Shown here: piece by piece, positions 1-12,700 of the stretch
How the letters are laid out: the number at the start of each line of letters is the position of its first letter
Position numbering within the stretch: position 1 is the stretch's first letter
Origin: Callaeas wilsoni
Lineage: Eukaryota; Chordata; Aves; Passeriformes; Callaeidae
DNA: 64,000 nucleotides
Direction: 5' to 3'
Assembly: GCA_013398955.1 (NCBI GenBank)
Contig: VWPU01002101.1
Coordinates: 62,001-126,000, forward strand
Translations under genes and position numbers: made by a program
The notes under the pieces: model-generated
Databases searched by the model: none
Seen by the model: only the letters and a program-made list of their open reading frames with translations
What the model was told of the DNA's origin: nothing

Positions 1-2107
1 CTTTCCCTGCTGGGCCTGTAAGGAGTGGCAGGGAAGCCCAGCTAAAAGGGAAACCAGGAGATGTCTGAAAAGGACAGTTTGCTGAACTCTCACTTGTCTT
101 TCATACTGAGAAGAAATGGATATAAAAACTTGGATCTTTGTCTCCTGTCTGATTAGTTTACCCTTACCAGTGAATGTTGTTTAAAACAGAATTACACTTA
201 CCTTACCTAATAAGCTTGTACTAGAGAAGATGAAGTCTATTTTTTTGTCGTCCCAGAGACGTCAGGAGATATCCATACACTATATAAACATAACAATTGC
301 GATTATTCATATTGAACTAATCAGTATTTGAACTAATCACTCAGCTTTCAGGAATGTATTACAAAAAGGGACTCCAATTTGCCACAATCTGTCTTCCTGA
401 AAGACAGAAAAATGTACAAGGCTTTTACTTCACAGCAGATACAGAAAATAGGATCCAAAACAGTGGTTAAATGGGTCTTCTTTGCCATCATGCTATCGTT
501 GCCTAGAGTATTGTGATACAGAATAAAGATACATATGCCACTTATAATGCCTTGGGAAGGGGCTCTCTGTTTATGAGGAAAAAAATGGCCATTTTGGATG
601 GTCCATGTGTGGAGGTTGTGTTTGTAAGAGTTATTACTGGGTCTAGGTGTTGAGGAACAAGTTACCTTCTTACCCAAGGCCAGCCTGTTGTAAAGCAAAA
701 TGCTCCTTAAAAAGAAGTGTTTCACAGTACCTTCTCACTGTGATAGCATCAGTACTGGAAAACAAATAGATGGGTGTTGCGTAGCCTGCTGTCAGTGTAA
801 AGAAGAGAGCAGGAGTGTGAGGAGAGATGTGCATTTTCAGGTAGTGTTGTGGTTTAAGCCCTGGACATCCAAGGGCATATCATGAGTGGTGTTAGCAGCC
901 TGGATTGTAAGTTTCTTAAGACAGCCACACTTCATTGCAGGAGAATACAAACCCCCTGGGCTCTAAATCTTTTCACAAAAAATATGTTAGTGGGAGGAAG
1001 AAAGGCAGGTAGAAAATTAGATGGCTACTTTCTGGTGTGCATATAAATCCACAAGTTTTGTTTATCCAGTGTGAACTGAATGATACTGTTCTGCTAGGAC
1101 ATTAAGTTTTGTGACCTTGGTCAGGTTATATACTGCTTACAGTGTCTTCAGGGCACAGCTTTGTAGAAAGAAAAGGATTTGGAAAGGCAAATGGAGACTT
1201 TGCTCTTGTGAAGGAGTTTTCTGTTTCCAAAATGTTCCTTTCCACATCATCCAGAAGAAACCCTGTAAGAGACAGCCGGAATGCCCATCCCTCTCCTGCG
1301 TGCGCGGACATGGTGAGTTGGGGCAAAGTACTGAGGGGATTTAACTGCAAGTACAGTGTTGGCTGCAGCTGCAGTCATTCTTCCACTTGGCCACCAAAAG
1401 GACATTTTTGCCTCTGGATTTGACAGAGCCTGTATCTGTCTCTTGCTCCACAGAAGTAAGGAACGGAAGGGTTTTTCCTGCCTATGCTGTCATTTCCCTC
1501 CTTCCACTTTCAGTGGACAGGGAGATTTTCTGGAACATCACAAAAATGCCATGGAGTTTCCTTCTTCTCTCTATGTTTTTGTTGTGTTTATGACTTCTTC
1601 ACCTTCCCTAATGGCAAGGTCCATGTAGGCATAAGCATGGCCTAGGTATTGCACCACAAAACTAAACCAAGAGCCATCTCCAATCCTTGCAGGCAAAAGC
1701 CAGCATAGAACTGGTGACCCAATATCGACAGAAAGCAGAATTCTTGTTTTGTCATTAAAACCGTGATTAAAGATTTCAGTCCAAATCTCTTTGGGCAATT
1801 ACACAGAAATTTGCTTCATTCAGTCTATCACCCAGGACCTCCAGGCACAGACCAGCAGCCAATTTATACTTTGTGACAATTAGCAAGCTGAAGTTTATCC
1901 TGTTAGAGATGCAGCCTGCCACCAGAGGTACACTGTGCCTCTCCAAATCTCTTTAACAGTGACACAAATATTGGGTTCATCTGTCATCCATCATTTGTCT
2001 TAAATTGCTTGACAGATTAACATGTTTCATTACCTGTGCTCTGGAGGGACTATAGTGATTTAAGCCTCTTAAAGGTATATTAAAAAAAAAAAGTAAATAA
2101 TACCAGG
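1..2107. other. Unannotated intergenic or intronic DNA
   Basis: I see no gene here. The longest open frame is about 125 codons on the minus strand (348-725). It is cysteine- and serine-rich and has no recognisable domain. Several overlapping frames on both strands at 1.11-1.63 kb cover one slightly GC-richer patch, which is what chance frames do. No repeat family, RNA gene or promoter was recognised. Confidence 0.6.
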
Positions 2108-2203
2108 AATCACAGAATCAGGCTGGAAAAGAGCTCCGAAATTGAGCCCAACCTATGACCTAACACCACCATGTCAACCAGACCACAGCACTAAGTGCTA
2201 TCC
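2108..2203 (-). mobile_element. CR1 retroposon, severely 5'-truncated 3' end
   Basis: On the minus strand this is the extreme 3' end of a chicken-repeat-1 type non-LTR retroposon. Read on plus, it begins gaatcacagaatcaggctgg, the reverse complement of the ATTCTGTG 8-bp tail, and continues into a block with accaccatgtcaaccagacc and actaagtgc. The same block occurs, diverged, in the larger CR1 at 36.5 kb (accgtgtcaattaaacc, actaagtgcc). Only about 96 bp remain, all 3' untranslated sequence, so nothing is coding. Strong 5' truncation and absence of a target-site duplication are normal for CR1. The right edge is where similarity to the other copy fades and is uncertain by perhaps 10 bp. Confidence 0.8.
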
Positions 2204-5200
2204 GGAAGCAAACAGGAAGACAACTATTTCTGCATAAAAGCAAAGAGGTGTAGGACTGATTTTTAAGCTGGGAGTGTGTGATTTCAGTTAGTCTTCCATG
2301 GATTATAGGTTCTCTCAGCTGCTGCATGGCTGTTCTCCTGCCTGTGGCTGCAGAGAAGACTGCTGGGGCTTGCAGCAGAGGGGGCCATCTCTGGGCCTCC
2401 AGAACCAATTCCTGTAAGCATCTATTTTCTGTCTGGCCACAGGGAAATTTAAGAGTTGGCTGCTGAACTTTAAATAAACCTACTCCTCTAAATTATTGGA
2501 ACTTTGAGTTGAGCTCTTTTGCATATTGCTTTGTTAGACTGGGAGACTGAGTGCCTTGCATTACAGCCAGCATCTTTCTACCAATGCTGGAAGTGGGGGA
2601 GCTCCCTCACTAAAGGAAACTGTTGTTTTTTGTATGGTAACAACCTAGATGAAAGAGACTTTTCCTAAAAATTCTTTTCTGCCTTGACATACACCGAACA
2701 AGTGGGAACATTTTTTCCCCAGGAACTAAGTGTGTTCAGTCTCAAGCACACCAGGGCTGTGTTCTGACAAGCTCTGAAGGCTGTTGTAGTACTGTACCAC
2801 TGTGATTATAATAATACAATTGCTACAGAGCTGTATTTAATGCCCAATCATGTAAGGTATAACTGAACATTTCAAACCCCTGTGAAGTTCCTACTTCTGA
2901 ACTCTCAAAAACGTACAACTGCTCTTAAAATTTTCAAGAACTAACATGCTGGAATTTGCAGCGTGTTGATTTTTTGGTTGGTGGGTTTTGTTGTGGCTCT
3001 TTTTAATGAGCTACAGAATGGCTACAGGTAGTTTAATGGGAGTTAGCCTCCTGTGAATTTCTACTCGTTTAACAGGAGAGAAGGAATCCCAAGGTTCTCG
3101 TTAGTACTTTGAAATGCCGTTAGTTTCCCTTTCAGACTTCAGGGAGCCATTTAAAGCCTGCAGGTGCTCTAGCATCAGTTGTACAAAGCTGGTAGCAAAA
3201 GTCACCTAAGACTTGAGCATGCACTGAGCGGCATCCAGAAAGGTGTTATTCTTTCTATTTGTGTTGGTAAGCCTGAAACTGTCCTGAATTATTTTGCTCT
3301 TGTTGCTTATCATCCATTTGCCATGATTTTTAACTTGATACAAGACAGCAGAGCTTCTCCTGAGCCTTTCAAATTCAGCTGTGCAGAGGATAAAGACTTG
3401 CCCAGGGTTTGACCCAGAATTCAGGTTCAGCTCAGTGCTCTCCTGTTCTTTCAAGGTCTGTCTGGTGCTATGGCTGCAAAATAAGGACTCAAGGGAAAAA
3501 ACATTACTAAGTGGCTTCTTATGTAAATTCATCAAATTTCTCCAGATGTTTGGACAATGCTCTGATTTCTAAAATTTTGTATCAGAAACCAAATTATATA
3601 AGTTCTCAATAAGCCTTTTTAATAACACCGGAGCAAAAGTATTCTTGCGGAAGTTTCCAGGTTATTTACTTTTTAGTCTCTTTTTGGAGTGAAAACACAC
3701 TTTGAAGTCCATGGGTTTCCTTCTGGGAGAAGGAAGCTCCTTTTCAATCAGTTCTACAGAGAATGATCTTCTCGGAGCCTTGGATCCAGCTCCTTCTTGT
3801 CACAGATGCAGACATAAAAGCAAAATTTGTAGAGATAAATTCATTACTTTGGGCTCCTCTAATTCTTAAAGGAAATCTCCTCTGTCCCTTCCATCCTCTC
3901 CCCCAACCTTACTGAAATTAAAGCTCTTTGTAAGTAGAGTCTTTAGCTTGCTGACCATTTCCCTCTGTGCTGGAGGAGTAGAAGACATGTCGAACCATCT
4001 TTAGGCTGCAGCCCCGAACTCTGCTCCCTTGTTTCTGTCTGGAAAACTTTTTGCAGGTTTGTAAATGACTAGTCATGAGCCTAAAGTACTAATATACTTG
4101 ACCAAGATAGAGAGGGTCTTGAAAGTAATGTTCTGAAAAAAATGATTCACTGCACTCCTTACGCACATCATATCCCAAGTATTAGTATGCCATCATGATT
4201 TCCCCTTCTTAACACCTTTTCAAGAGAATCCCCGGGCTAATCCTTCAGAGATAATGAGCAGAATGATGGTAGCCATAGAAACTGTGCTTAAATATCTGTG
4301 TTTTGCACAAACTCCAGGGTATGGCTAATTACACAAGTGATGGAAATCTGTTTCAGCCCTGTATGAAGCACTGCCATTTCATTATCTTTAAGCAAGTCTG
4401 GTTTTTTGCTGGGCTTATTGGTAATGAAACTAAGGGGAAATTCTGAATGCAGTGCTTGCTGTCTGTTGGTAAAGGGCCCCTTGAACAAAGCAAGGCTAGT
4501 TTCAAAGTTAGGCTGAGTCGTCCTGGCCTTGGTGTATTTGAGTTTTGAGGCTTCCCAGCAAGAATTCCTGAGAGCCCTCTGAGCAGTCGTTCCTGTGCTC
4601 AAGAAGTTCATCACAACAGAAGTGGTTACCTTGAGGTTTCCCCTTCTGCAATTTGTGACAATTACTTCTTATCCTTTTGTGCTGCACCTTGAGCAATTGA
4701 AACTAGTCTTGCTTTGAATAGGAGGTTAAACTGCAAGGTATTCAAAGGACTAACATGTATTTTTCTGTGATTCTGTAAAAATGAGGCACGGAACGTGTTA
4801 CTTCAGGTCATGCAGCAAGCCTGTGTTCAAGTCAGGAACATGCATCCTCTCATTTCAAGCTATTGTTGCGCTGAGTAGCCCTTATTGCTCTACTGGCAGA
4901 ACAATATTTCCCTGCTGAGCCTTATTTAAGAATATTCATGATCTAATAATGAACAACTTTTTGTTCTCACTTGTAAGAACCATAAGGGGATAGGGGGGAA
5001 TATTTAAACCATAATACTTCCAGAGTATCCTAAAGAAGTGATGCTTTTAAGCCCTGTGATTTGCCATGGGGTTTTTGTTGTGGAACTGTGTCTGTGGGGA
5101 GTAGGAGCCATGTACTGTGTTCTAAGAGCGGCTTTCTTTTCTCCAAAGATACTTTTCTTCAGAAAGAGTAATGGTTAATGTGTATCTGCATTCTGGGAAG

Positions 5201-7691
5201 TTCTATTTCAAAAGAGAAATAGTAAGGATATTCAAATGCTAATATTTTCTGTCATGATCTGTATCTTGGTTACCTCTAATGATGCCATGGAAGTTTTCAT
5301 TAGCAGGCAGGAAATCTTTTTTTTTTTTCTGTGGTTCATGATGTAGCTGTTGTCTCAACTGTTGTTGCTGAATTTTAGTCTGAATGGATTCTTCTTGCTG
5401 TTGATGCAAATGCTACAAAGTTTTGGGGCTGTGTGTAGGGTTATTTTTTGCTGTATTAAGATATTTCATGAAATATAGCTCCTTGAATCTGGCTTAGTAA
5501 TTATTAATGGATATTATTAAAATTTATTAAGGCATCTGGTAATAAAACTGCAACATCTCCAAGACTTGGAGGAGTGGAGAAGAACTCAACAAAACCCCAC
5601 CTGTATTGACTTAATTAACAAATTCTTATTATCAGGTTCCTGCAGATGTTTCTCATAAACTATGTCTGCTGATTTCTCCTTCCTCCACAGTACAAAATGT
5701 TTGTGTTTACATTGCCCAACCCCTTTTAGCTGGTATAATAATTCTTACCCCACCATCTGTCCTGTGCTGATCAGGCTGGAGAAATATAAAACAGGTCTGC
5801 TTTTTCCATCTTGGCAGAGCCCTTGGCTGCACTACCGTGTACTCTAAAATAAAATAAAGATAATTCAGCGGTTCTACAGATTAAAAGAAACTAAAAGAAG
5901 AAATAAGTTACTTATTGGCTATGGCTCTATAATCAGGCTGGAATCCTTGGAGCATTTCCTTGCCTCCAGCAAAGGTCTTAGTCCTGGAAAGAGAGGGATA
6001 CCACGCACAGAGTAAGGCTGTTGACAGTGGAGGTGGTGGCAAATCTGGCTCTCATCTCTTGTGCAAAACCAAGGACAGGCCAGAGACCGCTCTGTGCCTC
6101 AACACGCTTTCCCCACTCCAGCTCTGCAGATGCCAGCACAATGGCTTTGCTGCAGGGCTTTGAGTTTGCTGCTGCATTTATAAATCCAACAGCCTGGTTC
6201 AGGCTCTCTGAAGGCACCCATTGCATCTTTGGCCACATCCCCCTGCAAGCACTTTTGCAACCTGATTAACTCCGTAGTTAAGAATATCCATTCCTTAAAA
6301 CCTTTGAACAGCTGTAGCTAGCAAGAATGCTAAATTTCTCCCCTGGGCCAGCATACTAGCAACTGGAAGGCACTGAAACACCTGCATGCAGGAAGGTTAT
6401 GTTCTGCAGGGAGCATAAGCTTTTGGGCTGAGACATAGGCAGCTGGTCTGGATGAAATCACGGAGTACGAACAATTTAAAAGTTATTCAAGATCTCGGTT
6501 TTTTATTGCTTCGTCTTGACTGAAATTGTTTAGGTTAAAGTCTTCTGTGGATCTGAGCACTATGAGGAGGCTTGGACCATGCTGACCTCATGGTTTTACT
6601 GTAGGGTAAATATTGGGAAATGGCAGGTATAAGTTGTGAAGCTGAAAAAGTTAGACACAGCTGCAGAGTGCCTAAAGTAAGCCTTACTCTTGGTGTCAAG
6701 ATGGAGAGCAAGGCTTGAGGTTTTGGTGTTTTACTTTTGCTTTTTCTTTTTTTAAAATCCCTAAAATTTACTTCGATAGAACTGAATCCTGAAGGGGGCA
6801 GAGAAAGGAAGTAGGGGGTTAGTGTTGGTTGGGGTGATGGTGGTGGTGTTTGTGGGTTTTTAAAATTTTTTTCATTGCTTGAAAGGTGATGTGTGTGTGT
6901 GTTTTCAGTTATCCTAATTTACTGGGAGATGCTGAACTGTCCCCATGGCATATATGAAATTCTAATGCTGACTTATTTTAATGATGTTTCTAAGCATCAA
7001 AGTGATTATGCAAATATGAGTTAGGGGGAACAGATGTAAGTCTGCTTTTCATGGGGAATAACCCTTCATTATAGAACAAACTCCTTCAGGATCAACTTGA
7101 TAAGTTACATGGGGACAACCATAATGGAAAAATAACTTTCTAATGGACTTTATTAACTGCTGAGCTCTCATTAAGACAGAGCTTGTTTCCTCTGAGAGGG
7201 AAGGGAATGGGGGAGAAAACCACAGTGCTCCTCTGCTAATTGTAGGGACTCTCAGCTCAGTGTGGGCACTGACTCTCATCTCTTGCGCAGAGCTGTGGGC
7301 TAGAAGAGCTGCTTAGATTTGGGCTGAAGATGTCTGTAATATAAACTTGTCTTCTCAGTTTTTAGCAGCAGCCCCATTCACCACACCCAGCTCTGCTGGT
7401 GACAGTGGTCCTTCTCCCATCACTTCAGTTTCAGACAGTCAAGGAGTGAGCAGTTCTGAGGCTGTGGAGAGGCATCCTCCCGAGCTACCTATAGCTGTGC
7501 CTTGCTCCAGATGTTGACCACGCTGCATGTCTCTGCCTGTCCTCTGCTGCTAGAGGTTACTGACTGCTTTTCTCTCCTGCACTGGTCACTAATGTGAAAT
7601 TCCATCTGGCAAAATCACCTGGGTTAATCTCAGCTCCCCAGAGGTGCTTACATGCCTTGGGTGCTCAACAGTCTCATTTGGCACTTGCTGT
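2204..7691. other. Unannotated intergenic or intronic DNA
   Basis: No gene or repeat family was recognised in this stretch. The longest open frame is 109 codons on minus (3206-3535). Around 5.96-6.27 kb there are overlapping frames of 67-86 codons on both strands in a GC-richer patch; none has a motif I recognise. A short TG run (6890-6901) and GGT triplets near 6.83 kb are the only simple repeats of note. Confidence 0.55.
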
Positions 7692-8167
7692 TGATGCCAG
7701 AATGATTTTTTTTTTTAATATTTCCCTCTTGTATATTTGTAGGTCTGTTGTTGTATAGTTATATAGTTCCTGGTTAGCTCCAGTGGTTTTCCTTACCTTT
7801 TCCCTACCCTGATAGGCAGAAAGACAAAACATATTCCAAGGCTGCTATCCTATCATGGTTCTTCCTGGGAGCCAGCTCTTTGAGACATATTTTCATAAAC
7901 AAAGTTTAGTTCCTATCTAAAGGGGGCTAAAGAAGAGGTGAAACCAAAAGGGGGGAATCGCCTCATCACTTGTGCTGCTAATTGAGAATTCTTGTCAGTT
8001 ATGCTAATTGGCTAAACTTATAAAACTGTATTCACCCCATGAGGGAGGTGGGCATTTTTCCATATCTGCCCCTGGAGGCCTCCAATAAGGACCAGTCTTA
8101 ATGTTACCTCCTATACTAATACTGTCTTGAAAGTGCATTGTTTTATTTCTGGGTCTTTAAGGCATCA
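7692..8167 (+). mobile_element. Degraded solo LTR of an endogenous retrovirus
   Basis: Probable 476-bp solo long terminal repeat. It starts tgatgccagaatg and ends tctttaaggcatca, so it has the TG...CA ends and the inverted TGATGCC/GGCATCA termini seen also in the LTR at 17.7 kb. About two thirds in is a TATA motif (tataaaa, 8019-8025), followed 65 bp later by a weakened poly(A) signal (aataag, 8084-8089). This is the U3-R-U5 order of an LTR read on plus. Blocks such as ataaacaaag and atgctaattggctaaactta align with the other LTR's ataaacaaaa-like and atgcaaatggacaaaactta blocks. Flanks are ctgt on the left and ctat on the right, a 3-of-4 match that could be an eroded target duplication. No internal retroviral sequence flanks it. 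The left boundary is less certain than the right; an alternative start at 7856 (tggttcttcc) with a 5-of-6 flank match (ctatca/ctatcc) was considered. Confidence 0.62.
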
Positions 8168-11100
8168 CTATCCATCAATGAGCTCCCTGGCTTCCACCTA
8201 ATCTGCTGCTGCTGAGCACCCATAGAGCCACCCATGCCGTGGTTATCAGCACTTTTAGCAAGAGCACAATCTCTGAAGACCTCAGGGGGGTTTTAAAACC
8301 ACCCCACTGCCACCCACCAGATTATCTCACTGGTGTCCCCAGAGGAAATGAAAGCAAAAGGTGGTCAGCCAAACCCCTAGCTTCTTTTGGGAGGTTTACA
8401 GGAAGGGTTATGTCCAAACCACCATGACGACTAGGATGAGATTCTTCTGCTGTATCCCCCCATGCAAATGGGTGCCCTAATCCCATGTCTACCAGTGACC
8501 TGCCTTTTCTCTGAGTGCACAAAACAGCTTCTGACTAGCACTCAAACTAGTGCTCTGCTCATTAGAGGAATCAAAGCAAGGTTTAGGCTGTTTGCTGTGC
8601 ACTGATGGCCCTAATGAAGGAAAAGATCAAAATAATGTTGCTGCCTTATCTGTAAAGTCTGCTTGAAAGCACAGTGTGCAGCTCACATCCATTGAAAACC
8701 AAAATTTATTAGTGATCCAGTTCCATTGATGAAGGTCATGAGAGGAGCTCAAGGACTAAACTTAATTCTTTGAATCCTCATCATACCTTCTTAAATGTTT
8801 TGATAAGAAATATAAGGTTGTGGAAAGGAACAAAAGAGAGACAGAATTTTTGAAGTCTCTCCGGCAACTTGTCTATTATTTGATGCACAACTGGCAAGTG
8901 AGGTAACTTTTGACCTGCACTTCATTAGTTAAGTTACAGGAAAGCTAGTAATTTATACCTTGCTTCTTTAAGAAAACTTTTCCCAGTGTTGAAAAGAAGA
9001 ACACATTTTTTCCCTAAGCTTTTTATTCTAAACCTTTCATCATCCTATGTGTGACAACCTAGCAGTGGAATAATCCTCAATTACAATACACAGAACTTTT
9101 TGTAATTAAACTCACTGGTTGGAAGTGGGGTTTTCATTGGGATTTTGTTTATTTTTTAGTCAATTGGAGAGCTGGAGAAACTGAACCCTGGTTTACTTAC
9201 TATTCCTTTTAAAAAACCCAAACCAACAGGGTATTGGACTGGAAGAATTCACTTTAATGGTGGTCTTTTTCCTTCAGAAAGTTAATCATGCATAGTATCT
9301 GGAATATAATATTTAGCATCTGTTGTTAATACTGACCTGCCTGATGATGTAGCTTTGCGATTTCCTAGACAGTTGTAGAGTGCCCACTGTGCCAGATATT
9401 TTGTACTGAGGATTAATCTAAACAATAGGCACATCTTAGAGGAAGCTGGGAATCCCAAATAATGAGCCTTGAACTGAGTTTTGCTGAGGATTGTTTTCCT
9501 GTGTAGCCAGGGAATATTTATGATTGCAGTATGTTTGTAAAGAAAATTGGCTAGCTGTGAGTAGCAGTGTCTATACCATTAAAAAGAAAAAAGCCCTCCT
9601 TTTCTCACAGTTCGACAAGGAGGGCAGACTTCTGCATCCAGAAATGGGAAGTCTGAGATGGAACACCAAGATGTTTGAACCCTTTGCAGCTTGGCTTGAT
9701 TGCAAGGTTTACACAGGACTGTTGGTCTTTGGTATATTTAATGAGCTTTGGAAAATCAGACTGTGTGTAAGAGCAGCCTGGAAAGGTTACGCAGCTGACA
9801 TTTTGGGAGGCAGCAAATAATACAAATTGATAATGTCAAGGAGCTGGTGCAAAGTCTTTTGAGAGCTACAGGTGTGTCCCAGATAATGCTGCAGTAACTG
9901 GCACCTCCGATTTAGACATTATGTTTTGGGCAGCATTATTATTTCCTGTTTGCCTGTGAGACTCACCTGAAATGTCAGAGAGGGACGGTGATATTTCACA
10001 TGACATTTTTCTTCCTAGCTCTTTTCAGGGGTTGTAGAGATCTTCCCCAAGGACAGCCTGTATTCCCTTCCTTCCTGTGTTTGTGAGCAGGAATTCCTTG
10101 CAGAATACAGACTGCGTCTTTGGGCTCCTAACCTACCCTCCAACACTTGTGCTGACCCCGTGCAGATCCTTGCTCACGCTGTGAAATGAACTAGAAGCCG
10201 TGGCATCTGAAATACCCCATCTCACTGAGTGTTTGTGCCGCAGTGCAGAACAGCCAGCTCATACAATTAAACGTGGTCAACACCAGTACATCAAGCTGGC
10301 TCGAAAAGATAGCTTTGATAAGGATCCAGTGTTATCAAAGCCAGACAGACATCACTTCCTTAAGCTATACCATACAGGTCTGTAATGTAATTTTGGTCTT
10401 GGAAAGTGGCAGCTGAAAACTTGCAGCCTTTGATGTAACTGAATTAAAAGATTTGGGGATAATTCTGTCAGTGAGAAGTGAAGTCCTGTCTGCCCATCCA
10501 AATATATTTCCTAGAAGCTGCTAGAGGCAGGGTGGGGCAGGAGACTTAGTCAAACAATATTAAGTGATGGATGGAAGATATGTTTAAAAAAAGTGATCTC
10601 ACTGTAGTGAGGCAGATTCACACCCCTTGGAGCCAGACAAGAGTGCTTCTGAATGCCTGTAGCATGGAGGCAATTCTGTTGCACCTCATGGGGCACCCAT
10701 TGAGGGCTGGTTTTGATTACAGAACACCAAAGACCTGCAGACATTGGGTTCTTATGGCAAATGTCACGTGAGCTTTCATCAGAAAAGGCCCTCGTGCTTT
10801 CAGATCCCAGGGTTGCTGATTTTTCTCAAAGCTGCAGTTGACATGGCCCATCTGACTAGTACTTTACTTTGGTTCTGGGGTTAAAGTTGCTGTTCTGCTT
10901 TAAAGGTTATGACTCAGAAACTGAAGCCACCAGTTTTTGCAATTGACTTAAAGTGTAGCAGATGATAGAGATTACTTTTTACGTGTGTCAGTGCTTTTAA
11001 TTGAAAAATTTGCCAGTTACTGTGTTCAAATGCACTTCCATAGCAGAGACAAATTGCTGGACTTGCACTTTTAAACCACTTTGTCAGTTAAGCTCACTGG

Positions 11101-12499
11101 GTCATGTGGACTGCATGCATATGTGAATGCCAGAAATGTGGACACATCATCTTTTTGTATTAAAGAAAAAAGTATGTTAATTTACCTTTATATCTTTATA
11201 AACAGCATTCTCTCTGATAGCTGCATACCTATGTAACTACCATGTAAATGCTGTTTTGTGCTGCTGGGATTTCAATAAATTAGATTTTTCTCCTGGCATT
11301 CTGTGGGAGAGCGTCCTGGATTTGTGAAAAAAATGAGCTTTGATTATGAACCTAAAAAAGGAGGAGTTAAATTTCTGCTTGTTCCGTGGCATTGCAAAAA
11401 GATTAGTTTTGGTTTTAGATGGCTGCAATAATTTTGTTTACCAGGCATTATAGACTTGAGACTATTTGAATATCAGTTAAAAATACAATGGAAAGACTTA
11501 AAGCTCTCCAAGAGGTGTTTAAATCAGATTCATTAATTCCCTTCTCTGACAGAGAGCAGAAACCCCTTGTGCATCTGACATTTGTTTCCCATGGTATTTG
11601 CTATAGCTGGTGCAGGGGAGGAAAGATGAGCAGCAGAACGCCAGACACACAAGGCAATGCAAGGTCTGTCCTTGACACTTGCAGATCCATGTATTAGTGT
11701 AGGATCTTTATAAATGTTATGTTTGTTAGCTCCTTTGGAAAGTATTTCCTTGATTCTAGGAGTGATGTGTGAAGCCCTAACAAGATACTTCACAGCAAGC
11801 AGGCAGGCGAAGCAGGAAGCTCCACATCGGGAGGAGTTCCTTGGCTTGTGCTAATGGACCCAGAAGTTATTAAATAACGTGACAGAAGGACCTTTCCCCG
11901 GACTTATCCTTTTTCCTTTCTTGGTATGTAGTCAGTCCCTTCCACCTGAGCCATACTGATACATCACCTGAATGGTGATCCTGAAAACTCCTTTTGCCCT
12001 GGCACTACAAGGTTTTAGGAACATAGATAAGGTATACCAAGGTATATATTATATGAGTTACTTTTCATCTGCTGAAGTTCAAAAACTCTTTCCTAGTGAA
12101 AGGAGGGTCTGTCTTGTAAGAATTATATTACTGCTGTTTAAAGGAAAAAGCTCCTGGCTCATACAAGGAGACACTTTGATGCTCTTGTAAACAACCTCTT
12201 TTTGCTTATTTTAGGTAAGACATGGTGGTGACTCACCTAGCACATAGGCTGAAATATGGACTATTAATGAATTAAATAGATTGTCAAACAAAATAATTTA
12301 ATTTTTGTGACAAGACAAAGAGGGTTTTTTGTTTGTTTATGCTATTCTCAGTGTCTAGAATACTCAGAAATCATGTCTTTGCACCATCTTTATCTGCTCT
12401 GGGATTGAAGACACGTTACTGGTTAACATTCTATGATGCTCTGCAATTCCTTAGCAAAGGCAACTGCACCAGCTTCTCTTGAAGGTCAGCTTGTTTGCT
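8168..12499. other. Unannotated intergenic or intronic DNA
   Basis: No gene was recognised. Open frames reach 98 codons (9524-9820, plus). A frame at 10200-10385 is bracketed by splice-like dinucleotides and is discussed as a weak exon candidate in the findings. No repeat family was recognised. Confidence 0.5.
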
Positions 12500-12700
12500 T
12501 GTCCTAGTTTCAGCCAGGGCAGGGTTAATCTTTTACAGTAGCTGAGAAGGGGGCATGGCAAACCCAAATATTCTTTGATCTCACATCACTTGCAAGGAGC
12601 AGGAGTCAGGAACTCACACTCCTCTTTACCTGCATGGGAAAGCATGGTGTGGTGGGGAAGAGCTGGTCAGTGTTTTGTTGAGATCTTTTACCTTCTGGTT
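12500..12700 (+). mobile_element. ERVL-type LTR, 5' fragment, eroded
   Basis: The sequence starts tgtcctagtttcagccaggg followed by agggttaatc and agtagctgag. This matches the well-known 5' start of bird ERVL long terminal repeats (TGTCCTGGTTTCAGC, then a GTTAAT block, then AGTAGCTG). After that the similarity becomes patchy: gggggcatggcaaaccc resembles the next LTR block, then a deletion follows. I do not see the canonical 3' end (polyadenylation block and terminal CA), so the right boundary at about 12.7 kb is a guess. There is no internal viral gene. I read it as an old, internally deleted solo LTR or LTR fragment on plus. Recognition rests on remembered family features, not a search. Confidence 0.55.

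Noticed and set aside
5960..6269. Overlapping 67-86-codon frames on both strands in a GC-richer patch
   Set aside because: Both strands are open because GC-rich sequence has few stops. No translation is recognisable.
6890..6901. Short TG run
   Set aside because: Too short to be a meaningful microsatellite.
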